This document shows, in pieces, positions 6,790-15,620 of a stretch of DNA of 64,000 bases. The notes beneath the pieces were generated by a model. It did not search any database. It had not been told where the DNA came from and worked only from the letters and a program-made list of their open reading frames with translations. A program made the translations under genes and the position numbers. This DNA is from Bacillota bacterium (GTDB lineage: Bacteria; Bacillota; Clostridia; Oscillospirales; Acutalibacteraceae), in assembly GCA_023416955.1 (NCBI GenBank), contig JAEZGM010000031.1, positions 1 through 64,000 of the forward strand. Direction: 5' to 3'. Numbering within the stretch: position 1 is the stretch's first letter; each line of letters starts with the position of its first letter.

Positions 6790-7663
6790 TTACAGTAATT
6801 GTAAAGGACAGCGATTTGCTTTCTCCCGGTGCAAGCAGATAAACGCCGCGCTTTTGCTCGAAAATATCGCCCTCGTCGCTGCATGTCGGTAATCCGCTCC
6901 ACGGTTCGAGTGCAATAAACGGGCCGCCGTTGGTGCTTGACCAGACCAGAAGATTGTTAAAATCCGAAAATTGTATTTGGATGCCCTTTCCGGTGAGAGG
7001 ATTGCAGAGCGTTGCTTTTCTGGATTTTAGCTGGTCAAAAATCAGCGCGTCCGTTTTGAATAACTCGTGATTCAATTTCAGAAAATTGCTGTTGTCCAGC
7101 ATCCGGGTGCGCGAGGCAACTTCTACCAATCCGGTGGGGGAAAGCGCGGGACAGTCTGCTGTTTCTTTCTGCTTAAATTCTACAACATAGTTTTCAAAGG
7201 ACTCATCAGCGCCGAGCGGGCAGTTGAAAGCCGGGTGACCGCCGATCTGAAAAGGCAGGGTCTCATTGCTCTGATTCACGACGGTATATTTTGTTACAAC
7301 GTCTTTTCCTCTTAAAATATAGGTAATCATGAGTTCAAAGTCATAAGGATAGCGTTTTTTCGTTTCCTCATTGGAGCATACCGAAAACGTAATAGAGTCG
7401 AAACTCGACTCTTTCTTCTCAAACTCCAGTTTACGAACCACACCGTGGCGTTCCATGCAGCAGGTTTTATTGCCGCCGATGACCGCTTTTTTGTCGCGAA
7501 GGCTGCCCACAATCGGGAAAAGCACAGGGGCCTGCCCTTTCCAGTAAGCCGGGTCGGCCTGCCAGAGATATTCCGTACCGGCGGAATCTTTTATGGAGGT
7601 CAGTTCCCCGCCCAATGTGGAGGTTTCAACCGTCAATTGATCATTTTCCAATTTGTATTTCAT
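6785..7663 (-). CDS. aldose 1-epimerase family protein
   Basis: A 292-residue cytoplasmic protein of the galactose mutarotase (GalM-like) superfamily, the branch often annotated LacX/YeaD-like, which interconverts alpha and beta anomers of sugars. Visible family features are RHGVVRKLEF, the histidine-bearing GGHPAFNCPLG and the glutamate-bearing ALEPWSGLPT near the C-terminus. The start at 7663 is supported by AAAGGAG upstream; a longer frame to 7693 crosses the preceding terminator. Its last codon and stop are provided by the hairpin repeat at 6685-6789. It follows two serine hydrolase genes on the same strand but is separated from them by a terminator. Substrate is not certain; galactose is plausible because of the mgl and gal genes nearby. 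Confidence 0.85.
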   Translation of the reverse strand: MKYKLENDQLTVETSTLGGELTSIKDSAGTEYLWQADPAYWKGQAPVLFPIVGSLRDKKAVIGGNKTCCMERHGVVRKLEFEKKESSFDSITFSVCSNEETKKRYPYDFELMITYILRGKDVVTKYTVVNQSNETLPFQIGGHPAFNCPLGADESFENYVVEFKQKETADCPALSPTGLVEVASRTRMLDNSNFLKLNHELFKTDALIFDQLKSRKATLCNPLTGKGIQIQFSDFNNLLVWSSTNGGPFIALEPWSGLPTCSDEGDIFEQKRGVYLLAPGESKSLSFTITVI

Positions 7664-7693
7664 TTTAAATACTCCTTTTTTGGTTGGACACAA

Positions 7694-7727
7694 AAATGAA
7701 TCCCCCGTTCGTGCAGGGAATTCATTG
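7694..7727 (-). terminator. terminator after serine hydrolase 1
   Basis: On the minus strand AATGAATTCCC pairs with GGGGATTCATT around a 12-nt loop and is followed by TTTTTGTG. It separates the hydrolase at 7736-8539 from the epimerase gene. Confidence 0.65.
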
Positions 7728-7735
7728 GTTAAATA

Positions 7736-8539
7736 TTATTTTTGCTGTGTATAGAATTCGTATACAGCCTTGCTCAAACGGCCAATCAGGCGCTCTGCCA
7801 CAGGATTTTCCTTCGTATCCTCTTTTGCGTCCGTAACAAAGCAGCCAAAGAAATAATCGCGCCCGGGCAGCGAAAAAATGCCTGCGTCATGATTTAGACG
7901 GTCAAGGCCGCCGGTCTTGTGCGCAAAGATAATTTCAGACTGGTAAAGATAACGCATCGCCATGCCAAAATCGCGCTGGCGCTTTAAAATATCCATGGCA
8001 GCTTCACATAGCTCCGAGGTCAGTACGGTTTTTTCATAAAGGCTGGTAAAGGCGGAAAGCTGGTCGGCGGCGCTTGTGTAGTTGTTTCGCCCAAGACGGA
8101 TTGCTTCATAGTCAAGCATTTTACGTCCAAGCGACGTGGACTTCAGTCCGATCGCCTTGCAGTATTCGTTAATGGAGTCCATGCCGAGAAGTCCGATCAA
8201 TATATTTGTGGCGGTGTTGTCGCTGTTGATAATCATCCAGTTCAGCAGCTCTTCAAGCGGAGCGTCTTTCTGTCCGCAGTTAAAGACTTCGGTATCCTCC
8301 AGCACTTCCATGCAGGGGACTTCAACCGGCTGGTTCAGCGAAAGCTCACCCTTCTGCACACGATGAAGCGCCGCGAGCAGGATCGGCGTCTTAATCATAC
8401 TGGCCGAAACGACTTTGCGCTCCGCTTCAAAAGAGAGAAGCGTTCTGGCGTCTGTGAAGTCGTAAACAAGAAACGATACGTTTGCGTCCGTATCATGAAT
8501 TTCGTTTTCCGTATAGTTGCGCAATTCCTGTAAATTCAT
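7736..8539 (-). CDS. class A beta-lactamase-like serine hydrolase
   Basis: A 267-residue protein with the three active-site motifs of the class A beta-lactamase/DD-peptidase superfamily: S47-M-I-K50, S106-D-N and K208-T-G. The segment with Glu145 may correspond to the omega-loop glutamate, but I cannot align it with certainty. It has no signal peptide, unlike secreted beta-lactamases, so it should be cytoplasmic and is more likely an amidase/esterase-type hydrolase than a resistance enzyme. It lies 54 bp downstream of a paralogue of similar length and shares its promoter. The ATG has AAGGAGCTATCGCT upstream. Physiological substrate unknown. Confidence 0.8.
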   Translation of the reverse strand: MNLQELRNYTENEIHDTDANVSFLVYDFTDARTLLSFEAERKVVSASMIKTPILLAALHRVQKGELSLNQPVEVPCMEVLEDTEVFNCGQKDAPLEELLNWMIINSDNTATNILIGLLGMDSINEYCKAIGLKSTSLGRKMLDYEAIRLGRNNYTSAADQLSAFTSLYEKTVLTSELCEAAMDILKRQRDFGMAMRYLYQSEIIFAHKTGGLDRLNHDAGIFSLPGRDYFFGCFVTDAKEDTKENPVAERLIGRLSKAVYEFYTQQK

Positions 8540-8593
8540 AGCGATAGCTCCTTTACTTTAAACATCGTCGGCACCTTTGCGGTGAGAAAAATA

Positions 8594-9373
8594 TTATTCG
8601 GCCTGCTGCAGATCGTAAATCAGTTTGGTCGCCTGCTGAATGACCTGCTCAAACTTCGGTACATCCACTTCATTGGAGCAAAAGCATGCGATAAACGGCT
8701 GCGGTGCATACACAATCCCGACATCGTGGGTAATTCCGTCGTCCTCTCCGGTTTTGTGCGCGATTTTGACTTTCCCTTTGAAGTAAAAGGGCATTTTGCC
8801 GTTCAGACGCTGATTCTTTAAGATGAAAAGCATTTCTTCGGAGGCTTTCGGGGAAACAAGCGTCCCGCGGTACATCTTTTCAAGCAGTCCCGCGATTTCT
8901 CTTGCGGTAATTTTGTTTTCTTTTCCCTGCGCCGCCGCGGCGGAGTCAAACAGCAGGCGGTTTACAGTCGTTGCGGTCAACCCCAGCTCACGCATACGGT
9001 GATTGATGTTTTCCATACCGAATTTTTTAATCAGAATATTTGTGGCGGTGTTGTCGCTCAGGATAATCATCAGCGTATACAGATCTTCCAGCGTGACTTC
9101 CAGCCCGGTATGCATATAGTTCAGTGCGCCGCAGGAAGGGAGCTTATCCTCTTCCTTTACGATGTAGGTTTCATTGCGGTCAGTGGCCCCCGCTTCCATT
9201 TGGGCGAAAACCTCCGTCAGAACAGGAATTTTGATTACGCTGGCGGCCATCAGAGAAAGATCCGCGTCCTTTTCCCATATTTCTCCGGTACTCAGATTTT
9301 TATAATAAAATCCCGTCTGCCCCTTCACGCTGTTCAGCAGGGAAAATACAGCTTCTTTCGCTTCCTGTTTCAT
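8594..9373 (-). CDS. class A beta-lactamase-like serine hydrolase (paralogue)
   Basis: A 259-residue paralogue of the next gene, with S45-V-I-K48, S106-D-N and K207-T-G motifs in nearly identical positions. It lacks a signal peptide too. A clear promoter lies at 9400-9428 and AAGGTGG precedes the ATG. The pair probably arose by tandem duplication and has diverged substantially (different loop after KTG: EDDGITHDVG against GLDRLNHDAG). The pattern with a long HxxG-like loop after KTG is seen in many cytoplasmic serine hydrolases of Firmicutes whose substrates are unknown. Resistance to beta-lactams cannot be claimed from this sequence. Confidence 0.8.
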   Translation of the reverse strand: MKQEAKEAVFSLLNSVKGQTGFYYKNLSTGEIWEKDADLSLMAASVIKIPVLTEVFAQMEAGATDRNETYIVKEEDKLPSCGALNYMHTGLEVTLEDLYTLMIILSDNTATNILIKKFGMENINHRMRELGLTATTVNRLLFDSAAAAQGKENKITAREIAGLLEKMYRGTLVSPKASEEMLFILKNQRLNGKMPFYFKGKVKIAHKTGEDDGITHDVGIVYAPQPFIACFCSNEVDVPKFEQVIQQATKLIYDLQQAE

Positions 9374-9399
9374 TGCAAACCCACCTTGAATTTTTTTTC

Positions 9400-9428
9400 A
9401 TTATACCTGTTTTCAGCAGCAGATACAA
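9400..9428 (-). promoter_or_regulatory. sigma-A promoter of the serine hydrolase operon
   Basis: On the minus strand TTGTAT (9428-9423) and TATAAT (9405-9400) are 17 bp apart, about 27 bp upstream of the ATG at 9373. Confidence 0.75.
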
Positions 9429-9622
9429 GCGAAGGCAAAGATTTAACAAACTGAAATCGGCGAATTTGTATTTTATAAGTCTGGGCGTAAAAATACGCAA
9501 TTAAACCAATTAATATCAACTATTTACAATATTGTTATGCATTGAGTTAATAAATTTTATAGTGCATCACAGAATTTTATATGGATTTAGATCGCTTACC
9601 ACGTTATACTGTCCAATAGAAA

Positions 9623-9657
9623 GCGATAATATCGCCGATAATTGTGCAAATGCACAA
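9623..9657 (+). promoter_or_regulatory. two palindromes upstream of mglB (candidate operators)
   Basis: GCGATAATATCGC (9623-9635) is a 13-bp palindrome and TTGTGCAAATGCACAA (9642-9657) is a perfect 16-bp palindrome. They lie 46-80 bp before the mglB start, in the 329-bp divergent region between the hydrolases and mglB. They look like regulator binding sites; which regulator is unknown. A TATACT at 9605-9610 could be the mglB -10 box, but its -35 is poor. Confidence 0.5.
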
Positions 9658-9702
9658 CAAAAGTGATTGATTTGCAAACAAAAGAAAGTAGGGGGATTTT
9701 TG

Positions 9703-10755
9703 ATGAAGAAAACGGTTGCATTGATACTTGCCACCTTAATGATGGCATCGGCAGCAGCGGGCTGCTCCAACAAACCTTCCAGCTCCGGTGAAGGAGGAAA
9801 GGCGGCTGGCAACGTTACCGTCGGCGTGTGTATCTACAAATTCGATGATACGTTTATGACGGGCGTGCGCAACAATATGACGGAACAGGCCACAACGCTG
9901 GGCGCCAAAACCGATATTGTGGATTCTCAGAACAAACAGCCGACACAGAATGAACAGGTTGATACGTTTATTACAAAAGGCGTAAATGCGCTGGCTGTCA
10001 ACCCGGTTGACCGTACGGCGGCCGCTGGCATCATCAGCAAGGCAAAGGCAAAGAACCTTCCGATCGTCTTCCTGAACCGTGAACCGGAAGAAGCTGATAT
10101 GAAGAGCTACGACAAAGTGTACTACGTCGGCGCCAAAGCCGAAGAATCCGGCACGATGTCAGGTGAAATTATTGCCGATTACTTTAAGGCGAACAAATCA
10201 GCCGATAAGAACGGGGACGGCAAAATCCAGTACGTTATGCTGCAGGGCGAACCCGGCCACCAGGACGCCACTCTTCGTACAGAGTACTCTGTAAAAGCCA
10301 TTGAAAAAGCGGGCTTTGCGCCGGTAAAACTGGCTGCTGATACCGCCATGTGGGATAAGGTCAAGGCGACCGACCTGATGAACACCTTTATCGCTTCTCA
10401 GGGGCTTGACAAAATTGAGGCTGTGCTCGCAAACAACGACGACATGGCGCTCGGCGCAATCGAAGCGCTGAAAGCAAAGGGATATAACACGGGCGACAAA
10501 TCGAAGTTCATTCCTGTTGTCGGCGTTGACGCTACTGCGCCTGCGTTGGAAGCAATGGCAAACGGTTCTTTGCTCGGCACCGTGCTGAACGACGGTGAAA
10601 ACCAGGGCAAAGCCAGCATCAATATCGCGGTTGCCGCCGCACAGGGCAAGCAGATTAACAAAGACACTATCGGCTATGAAGTAACCGATGGTAAATATGT
10701 ATGGATTCCTTATGTTAAGGTTACACAGGAAAACTACAAGCAGTTCCAATCTTAA
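9703..10755 (+). CDS. mglB: galactose/glucose ABC transporter substrate-binding lipoprotein MglB
   Basis: A 350-residue lipoprotein that binds sugar outside the membrane and delivers it to MglAC. The N-terminus is a lipoprotein signal (MKKTVALILA... with lipobox AAGC, Cys about residue 21). The body matches the periplasmic binding fold of the galactose family: GVCIYKFDDTFM, DPVDRTAAAGI-like NPVDRTAAAG, FLNREPEE, and DKNGDGKIQYVML, the calcium-binding loop typical of MglB. LANNDDMALGAIEAL is the conserved sugar-binding segment. ATG 9703 follows AGTAGGGGG; an upstream frame from 9667 has no site. First gene of mglBAC. A second homologue lies at 18476. Binding to galactose is supported by the nearby gal genes. 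Confidence 0.93.
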   Translation: MKKTVALILATLMMASAAAGCSNKPSSSGEGGKAAGNVTVGVCIYKFDDTFMTGVRNNMTEQATTLGAKTDIVDSQNKQPTQNEQVDTFITKGVNALAVNPVDRTAAAGIISKAKAKNLPIVFLNREPEEADMKSYDKVYYVGAKAEESGTMSGEIIADYFKANKSADKNGDGKIQYVMLQGEPGHQDATLRTEYSVKAIEKAGFAPVKLAADTAMWDKVKATDLMNTFIASQGLDKIEAVLANNDDMALGAIEALKAKGYNTGDKSKFIPVVGVDATAPALEAMANGSLLGTVLNDGENQGKASINIAVAAAQGKQINKDTIGYEVTDGKYVWIPYVKVTQENYKQFQS

Positions 10756-10849
10756 TACAGGCTTAGCAGGGGTATGATTTCTGCGGGGGATGAGAAAGCA
10801 AATACGCTTTCCGTTCCCCGCAGATTTTGGAAAAAGGAGGATTGAATGT

Positions 10850-12349
10850 ATGGGCGAGTATGTGCTTGAAATGAACCATATAACCAAAATATTCCCCGGA
10901 GTAAAGGCCTTGGACGACGTCAGCCTGAAAGTCAGGCCGGGCAGCGTACACGCATTGATGGGCGAAAACGGCGCGGGAAAATCCACGCTGATGAAATGCC
11001 TGTTCGGTATTTATCAGGAAGACGGCGGGGAAATTATCCTCGACGGGCAGAAAGTCAATATTACCACTTCAAAACAGGCGCTTGATCTTGGTGTTTCCAT
11101 GATCCATCAGGAGCTCCACCCAATTCGGTACCGTCCGGTAACGGAAAATATATGGCTTGGACGTTTCCCCATGATAGGGCCAGCGGTGGACAAAAGAACG
11201 ATGATCCGCCAAACCAAAGAATTATTTCGGGAAATTGATCTTAATATTAATCCGGAAGCATTGGCCGGAACATTGTCTGCTTCCAATCTGCAGCTGGTTG
11301 AAATTGCGAAGGCTGTCAGCTATAACTCGAAAATAATTATTATGGATGAACCGACGTCGTCCCTGACGGAAAACGAGACAGACCATCTGTTCAAAATTAT
11401 CCGCCAGCTGAAAAGCAAGGGATGTGCAATCATCTATATATCCCATAAAATGGAGGAAATTTTAAAGATTTCCGATGAGGTCACGATTATGCGCGATGGT
11501 CAGGGCGTGGGTACATGGCCCGCTACAGAACTCACGACGGACCTGATTATCAACCGAATGGTGGGTCGAGACCTGACAAACCGTTTCCCGCAAAAGGACT
11601 ATGTTGCCAGCGCGGAGGTGGTGATGAGGGTTACGGATCTGTGTTCCCCGCTGCCGCGGTCATTCCAGCATATCGATTTTGAACTGCATCGCGGTGAAAT
11701 TCTCGGTATCGGCGGGCTGGTGGGTGCGCAGAGAACGGAATTGGTCGAAGCAATTTTTGGACTGCGAGCCATTGCATCGGGCAACATTGAAAAGGATGGG
11801 AAGGAAATCCATATTAAATCGGTTCAGGATGCCAAAAATCACGGACTGGCGCTGCTGACGGAAGAACGGCGTGCGTCCGGTGTGTTCGGAATTCTGTCCG
11901 TGCTTGACAATACCGTAATTGCAAGCCAGAAGGATTTTGAAAAACTCGGCGTATTGAAGAAGAGACGGCGCTACACAGCGGCGAAAGAATCCAACGCACA
12001 GTTGCGCACGAAAACGCCCTCCATGGAGACGCTGATGCAGAACCTTTCGGGCGGAAACCAGCAGAAGGTGCTGATTGCCCGCTGGCTTCTGACGCATCCC
12101 GATATTTTGATTCTGGACGAACCGACCCGTGGAATTGATGTGGGCGCGAAATATGAAATTTACACGATCATGCTGGATCTGATCCGCCAGGGCAAATCCA
12201 TTATCATGATTTCCTCCGAAATGCCTGAGCTTTTGGGAATGGCGGACCGGATTATGGTGATGTGCGAGGGGAAAGTGACCGGCGTGCTCAGCCGCGAAGA
12301 GGCCAATCAGGTCAGCGTTATGCGGCTGGCCACCAAATTCGTGCAATAA
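10850..12349 (+). CDS. mglA: galactose ABC transporter ATPase MglA
   Basis: A 499-residue double-domain sugar ABC ATPase that energises MglC. Domain 1 has Walker A GENGAGKST, a degenerate signature LSASNLQLVEIAKA and Walker B IIIMDEPTSSL. Domain 2 has an atypical P-loop region (GGLVGAQRTELVEAIFGL), signature LSGGNQQKVLIARWL and Walker B ILILDEPTRGIDVG, the arrangement usual for RbsA/MglA/XylG ATPases. The start at ATG 10850 is set by AAAGGAGG at 10833-10840 and by homology (MGEYVLEMNHITKIFPG). It lies 94 bp after mglB and 22 bp before mglC, clearly one operon. Confidence 0.94.
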   Translation: MGEYVLEMNHITKIFPGVKALDDVSLKVRPGSVHALMGENGAGKSTLMKCLFGIYQEDGGEIILDGQKVNITTSKQALDLGVSMIHQELHPIRYRPVTENIWLGRFPMIGPAVDKRTMIRQTKELFREIDLNINPEALAGTLSASNLQLVEIAKAVSYNSKIIIMDEPTSSLTENETDHLFKIIRQLKSKGCAIIYISHKMEEILKISDEVTIMRDGQGVGTWPATELTTDLIINRMVGRDLTNRFPQKDYVASAEVVMRVTDLCSPLPRSFQHIDFELHRGEILGIGGLVGAQRTELVEAIFGLRAIASGNIEKDGKEIHIKSVQDAKNHGLALLTEERRASGVFGILSVLDNTVIASQKDFEKLGVLKKRRRYTAAKESNAQLRTKTPSMETLMQNLSGGNQQKVLIARWLLTHPDILILDEPTRGIDVGAKYEIYTIMLDLIRQGKSIIMISSEMPELLGMADRIMVMCEGKVTGVLSREEANQVSVMRLATKFVQ

Positions 12350-12371
12350 ATCAGAAAGAGAGGCAATGTAT

Positions 12372-13601
12372 ATGGAACAGAGAGAAAAAATCATTCCCCG
12401 CGCAAAATTTTCTCTATATTACGTCTTGTTCGGCGGCGTAATCGCCGTGCTGGGCGCGGTGCTGAATTGGGGTTTGTATATTGAGGGGATTTTTGACTTA
12501 CCGGTTCTGCTGATAGTTATCGGAATCATATTTGCAGTGTATGGATTCGTTCGCTGGCTACAGTCAAGTAACTCCGGAGAAGAAGTCATCATATCCCGGA
12601 AGACGGCGAAGGAGTTTCTGACCAATAACGCGATCATGCTTTCACTGATGGTATTGGTCGTTGTAATCATGTTCATTGAGCCGCGCTTCATGCAGATTGA
12701 CGTTGTGCTCGACATCATGACCATGTCTTCGACAAGGCTCATCATCGCACTCGGCATTTGCTTTACCCTGCTGATTGCGGGCACGGACCTGTCCGCAGGC
12801 CGAATGGTCGGTCTGGCAGGCGTAATTGCAACCTCCATGCTGCAAACGGCTACATACGGGAACCGGTTTTACCCCAACCTGCCCGCGCTGCCGGTAATCG
12901 TCCCGATTATCCTCGCGATTGTTGTGTGTCTGTTCTTCGGCACCATTAACGGATTCCTTGTTGCAAAGTTCGATATGCATCCGTTTATCGCGACGTTGGC
13001 TGTTCAGGTTATCGTTTACGGCGCGTGTTCACTGTATTTCGATCTGCCTCCGAACAATTCCCAGCCGATTGGCGGCGTCCGCCCGGATTTTGCCGCAATC
13101 GGGCAAACAAAGATACTGACATTTCCGGGGTTCAGCGGAATTTCCGTTCTGGTACCCATTGCGGTCATAATATGCCTTATCATCTGGTTTGTTCTGAATA
13201 AGACGGTGTTCGGCAAAAACGTGTATGCAATCGGCGGCAACCGCGAAGCGGCTGTTGTTTCCGGTGTCAATGTTTTTGCGACCATCATGGGAATATTCAT
13301 TCTTGCCAGCGGCCTGTACGGCTTTGCGGGCGTGCTGGAATCAGCCAGAACGGCCGGCGCCACCAATCAGTACGGCAACGGCTATGAACTGGACGCCATC
13401 GCGGCCTGTGTTGTCGGCGGCGTTTCACTGAACGGCGGTATCGGCAAAATTGGCGGCATTATCAGCGGTGTTTTAATTTTCACTGTTATTCAGTATGGGC
13501 TGCAGTTTATCAATGTCAGCCCGATGTGGCAGCAAATCATCAAAGGGATCATTATCGCGGTTGCCGTCGCGATCGACCTCTCAAAGTATAAGAGAAAGTA
13601 A
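12372..13601 (+). CDS. mglC: galactose ABC transporter permease MglC
   Basis: A 409-residue integral membrane permease of the RbsC/MglC type. About ten hydrophobic segments are visible, beginning with two extra helices (residues 18-60), longer than E. coli MglC. The conserved region GTDLSAGRMVGLAGVIATSM is the permease signature of this family, and the C-terminus has DAIAACVVGGVSLNGGIGKIGG. ATG 12372 is preferred over 12366 because it is 8 nt from AGAGAGG. The N-terminal extension is also seen in other clostridial MglC-type permeases. It forms the channel with MglA and receives sugar from MglB. Confidence 0.93.
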   Translation: MEQREKIIPRAKFSLYYVLFGGVIAVLGAVLNWGLYIEGIFDLPVLLIVIGIIFAVYGFVRWLQSSNSGEEVIISRKTAKEFLTNNAIMLSLMVLVVVIMFIEPRFMQIDVVLDIMTMSSTRLIIALGICFTLLIAGTDLSAGRMVGLAGVIATSMLQTATYGNRFYPNLPALPVIVPIILAIVVCLFFGTINGFLVAKFDMHPFIATLAVQVIVYGACSLYFDLPPNNSQPIGGVRPDFAAIGQTKILTFPGFSGISVLVPIAVIICLIIWFVLNKTVFGKNVYAIGGNREAAVVSGVNVFATIMGIFILASGLYGFAGVLESARTAGATNQYGNGYELDAIAACVVGGVSLNGGIGKIGGIISGVLIFTVIQYGLQFINVSPMWQQIIKGIIIAVAVAIDLSKYKRK

Positions 13602-13633
13602 TTCCGGGGCTTTATAAGAAATGTGGTGATACT

Positions 13634-13783
13634 GTGCGGGGAAATCGCCTTCCCGGTAAAAAGCGCAGGGGAAGAAAACGCACGGCAGGCCGCGTGAAAG
13701 AGGAAACACTTCAATGGATCATTTTTCTGCTTGCGGGAATCATTGTGGTTGTTCTCGCCTCTGTTTTGCTGACTCATAATTAA
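13634..13783 (+). CDS. small basic single-pass membrane protein
   Basis: A 49-residue frame starting with GTG, too short for usual gene calling. The N-terminus is strongly basic (GKKRRGRKRTAGR) and is followed by one hydrophobic helix (WIIFLLAGIIVVVLASVLLT) and a short tail, so it predicts an N-in single-pass membrane peptide. It lies 33 bp after mglC in the same direction and 205 bp before the two-component operon. A weak GGTGAT precedes the GTG. Its position suggests co-transcription with mglBAC; a role as a small transporter-associated or sensor-associated subunit is only a guess. No homologous family recognised. Confidence 0.5.
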   Translation: MRGNRLPGKKRRGRKRTAGRVKEETLQWIIFLLAGIIVVVLASVLLTHN

Positions 13784-13816
13784 GCCTGCTCAATTTTCAT
13801 AATATTCTTTCCTGAA

Positions 13817-13852
13817 GGGGCTGCTGCAAGACTTTGTTTTGCGGCAGCCCCT
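13817..13852 (+). terminator. probable terminator after the mgl operon
   Basis: GGGGCTGCTGCAA (13817-13829) pairs with TTGCGGCAGCCCC (about 13839-13851), with one mismatch and a 9-nt loop. T-tract is weak, so efficiency is uncertain. Confidence 0.55.
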
Positions 13853-13947
13853 TCAGCCTGTGCAGTTTTGCTGCACGGACTCATCTTAAAATACTTCGCA
13901 GAACAGAATTGTATTTATGAATTTATAATGAAATATTATAAATAATG

Positions 13948-13956
13948 TGGTATAAT
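13948..13956 (+). promoter_or_regulatory. extended -10 promoter of the two-component operon
   Basis: TGGTATAAT forms an extended -10 (TATAAT 13951-13956) in a very AT-rich stretch; no good -35. The response regulator starts 33 bp downstream. Confidence 0.5.
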
Positions 13957-13988
13957 TTATTCAATATATTATCAAACGGAGGATGGCT

Positions 13989-15590
13989 ATGGCGCTTTAC
14001 CGTATTCTTTTGGTCGATGATGAAGAGGAAATCCGGGAAGGGATTATTCAGAAAATAGAATGGGAAGCGCTGGGCTATGAGGTGGTGGGCGACGCGGAAA
14101 ACGGTGTTGACGCGTTGGAAAAGGCAGACGCCCTTCATCCCGATGTGGTGATGACCGACATTAAAATGCCGTTTATGGACGGGCTTGAACTGGCCGGCCG
14201 GCTCAGCACTCTGATGCCGTCAACAAAAATCGTTATATTTTCTGGTTTTGATGATTTTGAATACGCGCAGAAAGCAATCAAAATTAATGTGGCGGAATAT
14301 ATCCTGAAACCGATCAATGCCGCTGAATTGACCGAAACACTGAAAAGGCTGAAAATTCAGCTTGACCTTGCGCTGGAGGAAAGACGCGATATTGAAACGC
14401 TGCGGCGTAATTATATGGAAAGTCTCCCGGTTTTACGGGAGCAGTTTCTGGTGGGATTGCTGGAAGGGCGCGTTGAGCGCTCACAGATTGAAGCGCAGGC
14501 AAAGCGATACGATATGAATTCGGAAGCGGATGCATGGGCGGTTGCACTGGTTCGCGCCGATGCTGTCAACGAAGCCGGCGCGCTGAAAGGGGAAGAGGAG
14601 TTGGTTCCGATTTCCCTGAAATACACACTGGAAGCGGAGCTCGCAAATTACTGCACCTTTACCGATTTTTTATATTCCGGCTGCGTGGCGGTCATTGCGG
14701 AGCTGGATGCTTCAGCCGGCGCGGCACGTTTGGTTACGGGCATGAACGCGGTCTGTAAATCGGCTGAAAAGCTGCTCGGCGCGCGGGTGACGGCGGGCGT
14801 GGGCACACCGTGTGCTTCCTTGGCTGAGCTGCGGCATTCCTACCGGGAAGCACAGAACGCGCTGGATTACAGCACGGTGCCGGGCGCCGGCAGGGCAATT
14901 TATATCGGCGATATTGAGCGGGATACGCTGATCAAAATCCAGTTTGATGAGCGTGATGAGAGAGAAATTATCGGCACCATTAAATTCGGATCGGAAGAAG
15001 CAATCCGCAGCCGGGTTTCCGAACTTTTCGCGCGGTTTGAAACAGAAGCCCTGCCGTTCAGCCAATATCAGGTTTATCTGATGGAAATCACAGCCGCGCT
15101 GTTGAAGCTGCTGTATGCTAACCAACTGAGACCGGAAGAAATTCTGGGGGAAAACCGAAACTATGCTTCGGTGCTGACCGAGCTTCGCACACCGGAGGAA
15201 ATGAAACGCTGGTGCACGGACTGCTGCCTTAAAATCAGCGCACTGATTAAGCGGGAGCGCGTGGACGCCGCAAAACTGCTGGCGGAAAACGCGAAAGATT
15301 TTGTGGCACGGAATTTTCAAAAACCGGATCTTTCCGTTGAAGACCTCAGTTCCTTCCTGCACGTCAGCCCCACCTATTTTTCCACGGTGTTTAAGCGTGA
15401 AACGGGTATGAATTTTGTCGCGTATCTGACGGAATCCCGGCTGCAGAAAGCGCTTGCCATGCTGAATGGGACGGATGACAAAACCTACATCATAGCGGAG
15501 AAAGTCGGTTATACTGAGCCGAACTATTTCAGTTATGTATTTAAGAAGAAATTCGGAGTTTCTCCGTCAAAATACAGAAACCGCGCGTGA
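13989..15590 (+). CDS. YesN-type response regulator with AraC output domain
   Basis: A 533-residue cytoplasmic regulator. Residues 1-125 are a receiver domain with the phospho-acceptor Asp57 (VVMTDIKMP), acidic DDEEE near the start and Lys in the KPI motif. The last ~100 residues contain two helix-turn-helices of the AraC family (VEDLSSFLHVSPTYFSTVFKRETG and the GYTEPNYFSYVFKKKFGVSP segment). The central part is the variable YesN linker. ATG 13989 fits CGGAGGA better than ATG 13983, which overlaps it. It is paired with the histidine kinase 30 bp downstream. Targets are probably mglBAC and the downstream second MglB gene, by position. Confidence 0.9.
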   Translation: MALYRILLVDDEEEIREGIIQKIEWEALGYEVVGDAENGVDALEKADALHPDVVMTDIKMPFMDGLELAGRLSTLMPSTKIVIFSGFDDFEYAQKAIKINVAEYILKPINAAELTETLKRLKIQLDLALEERRDIETLRRNYMESLPVLREQFLVGLLEGRVERSQIEAQAKRYDMNSEADAWAVALVRADAVNEAGALKGEEELVPISLKYTLEAELANYCTFTDFLYSGCVAVIAELDASAGAARLVTGMNAVCKSAEKLLGARVTAGVGTPCASLAELRHSYREAQNALDYSTVPGAGRAIYIGDIERDTLIKIQFDERDEREIIGTIKFGSEEAIRSRVSELFARFETEALPFSQYQVYLMEITAALLKLLYANQLRPEEILGENRNYASVLTELRTPEEMKRWCTDCCLKISALIKRERVDAAKLLAENAKDFVARNFQKPDLSVEDLSSFLHVSPTYFSTVFKRETGMNFVAYLTESRLQKALAMLNGTDDKTYIIAEKVGYTEPNYFSYVFKKKFGVSPSKYRNRA

Positions 15591-15620
15591 CGGAAACGGA
15601 GCCTGAGGAGATGGGAAAGC

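Noticed and set aside
13490..13777. 95-codon minus-strand frame over the mglC end
   Set aside because: It lies antisense to mglC and to the basic membrane peptide and has no protein-like features.
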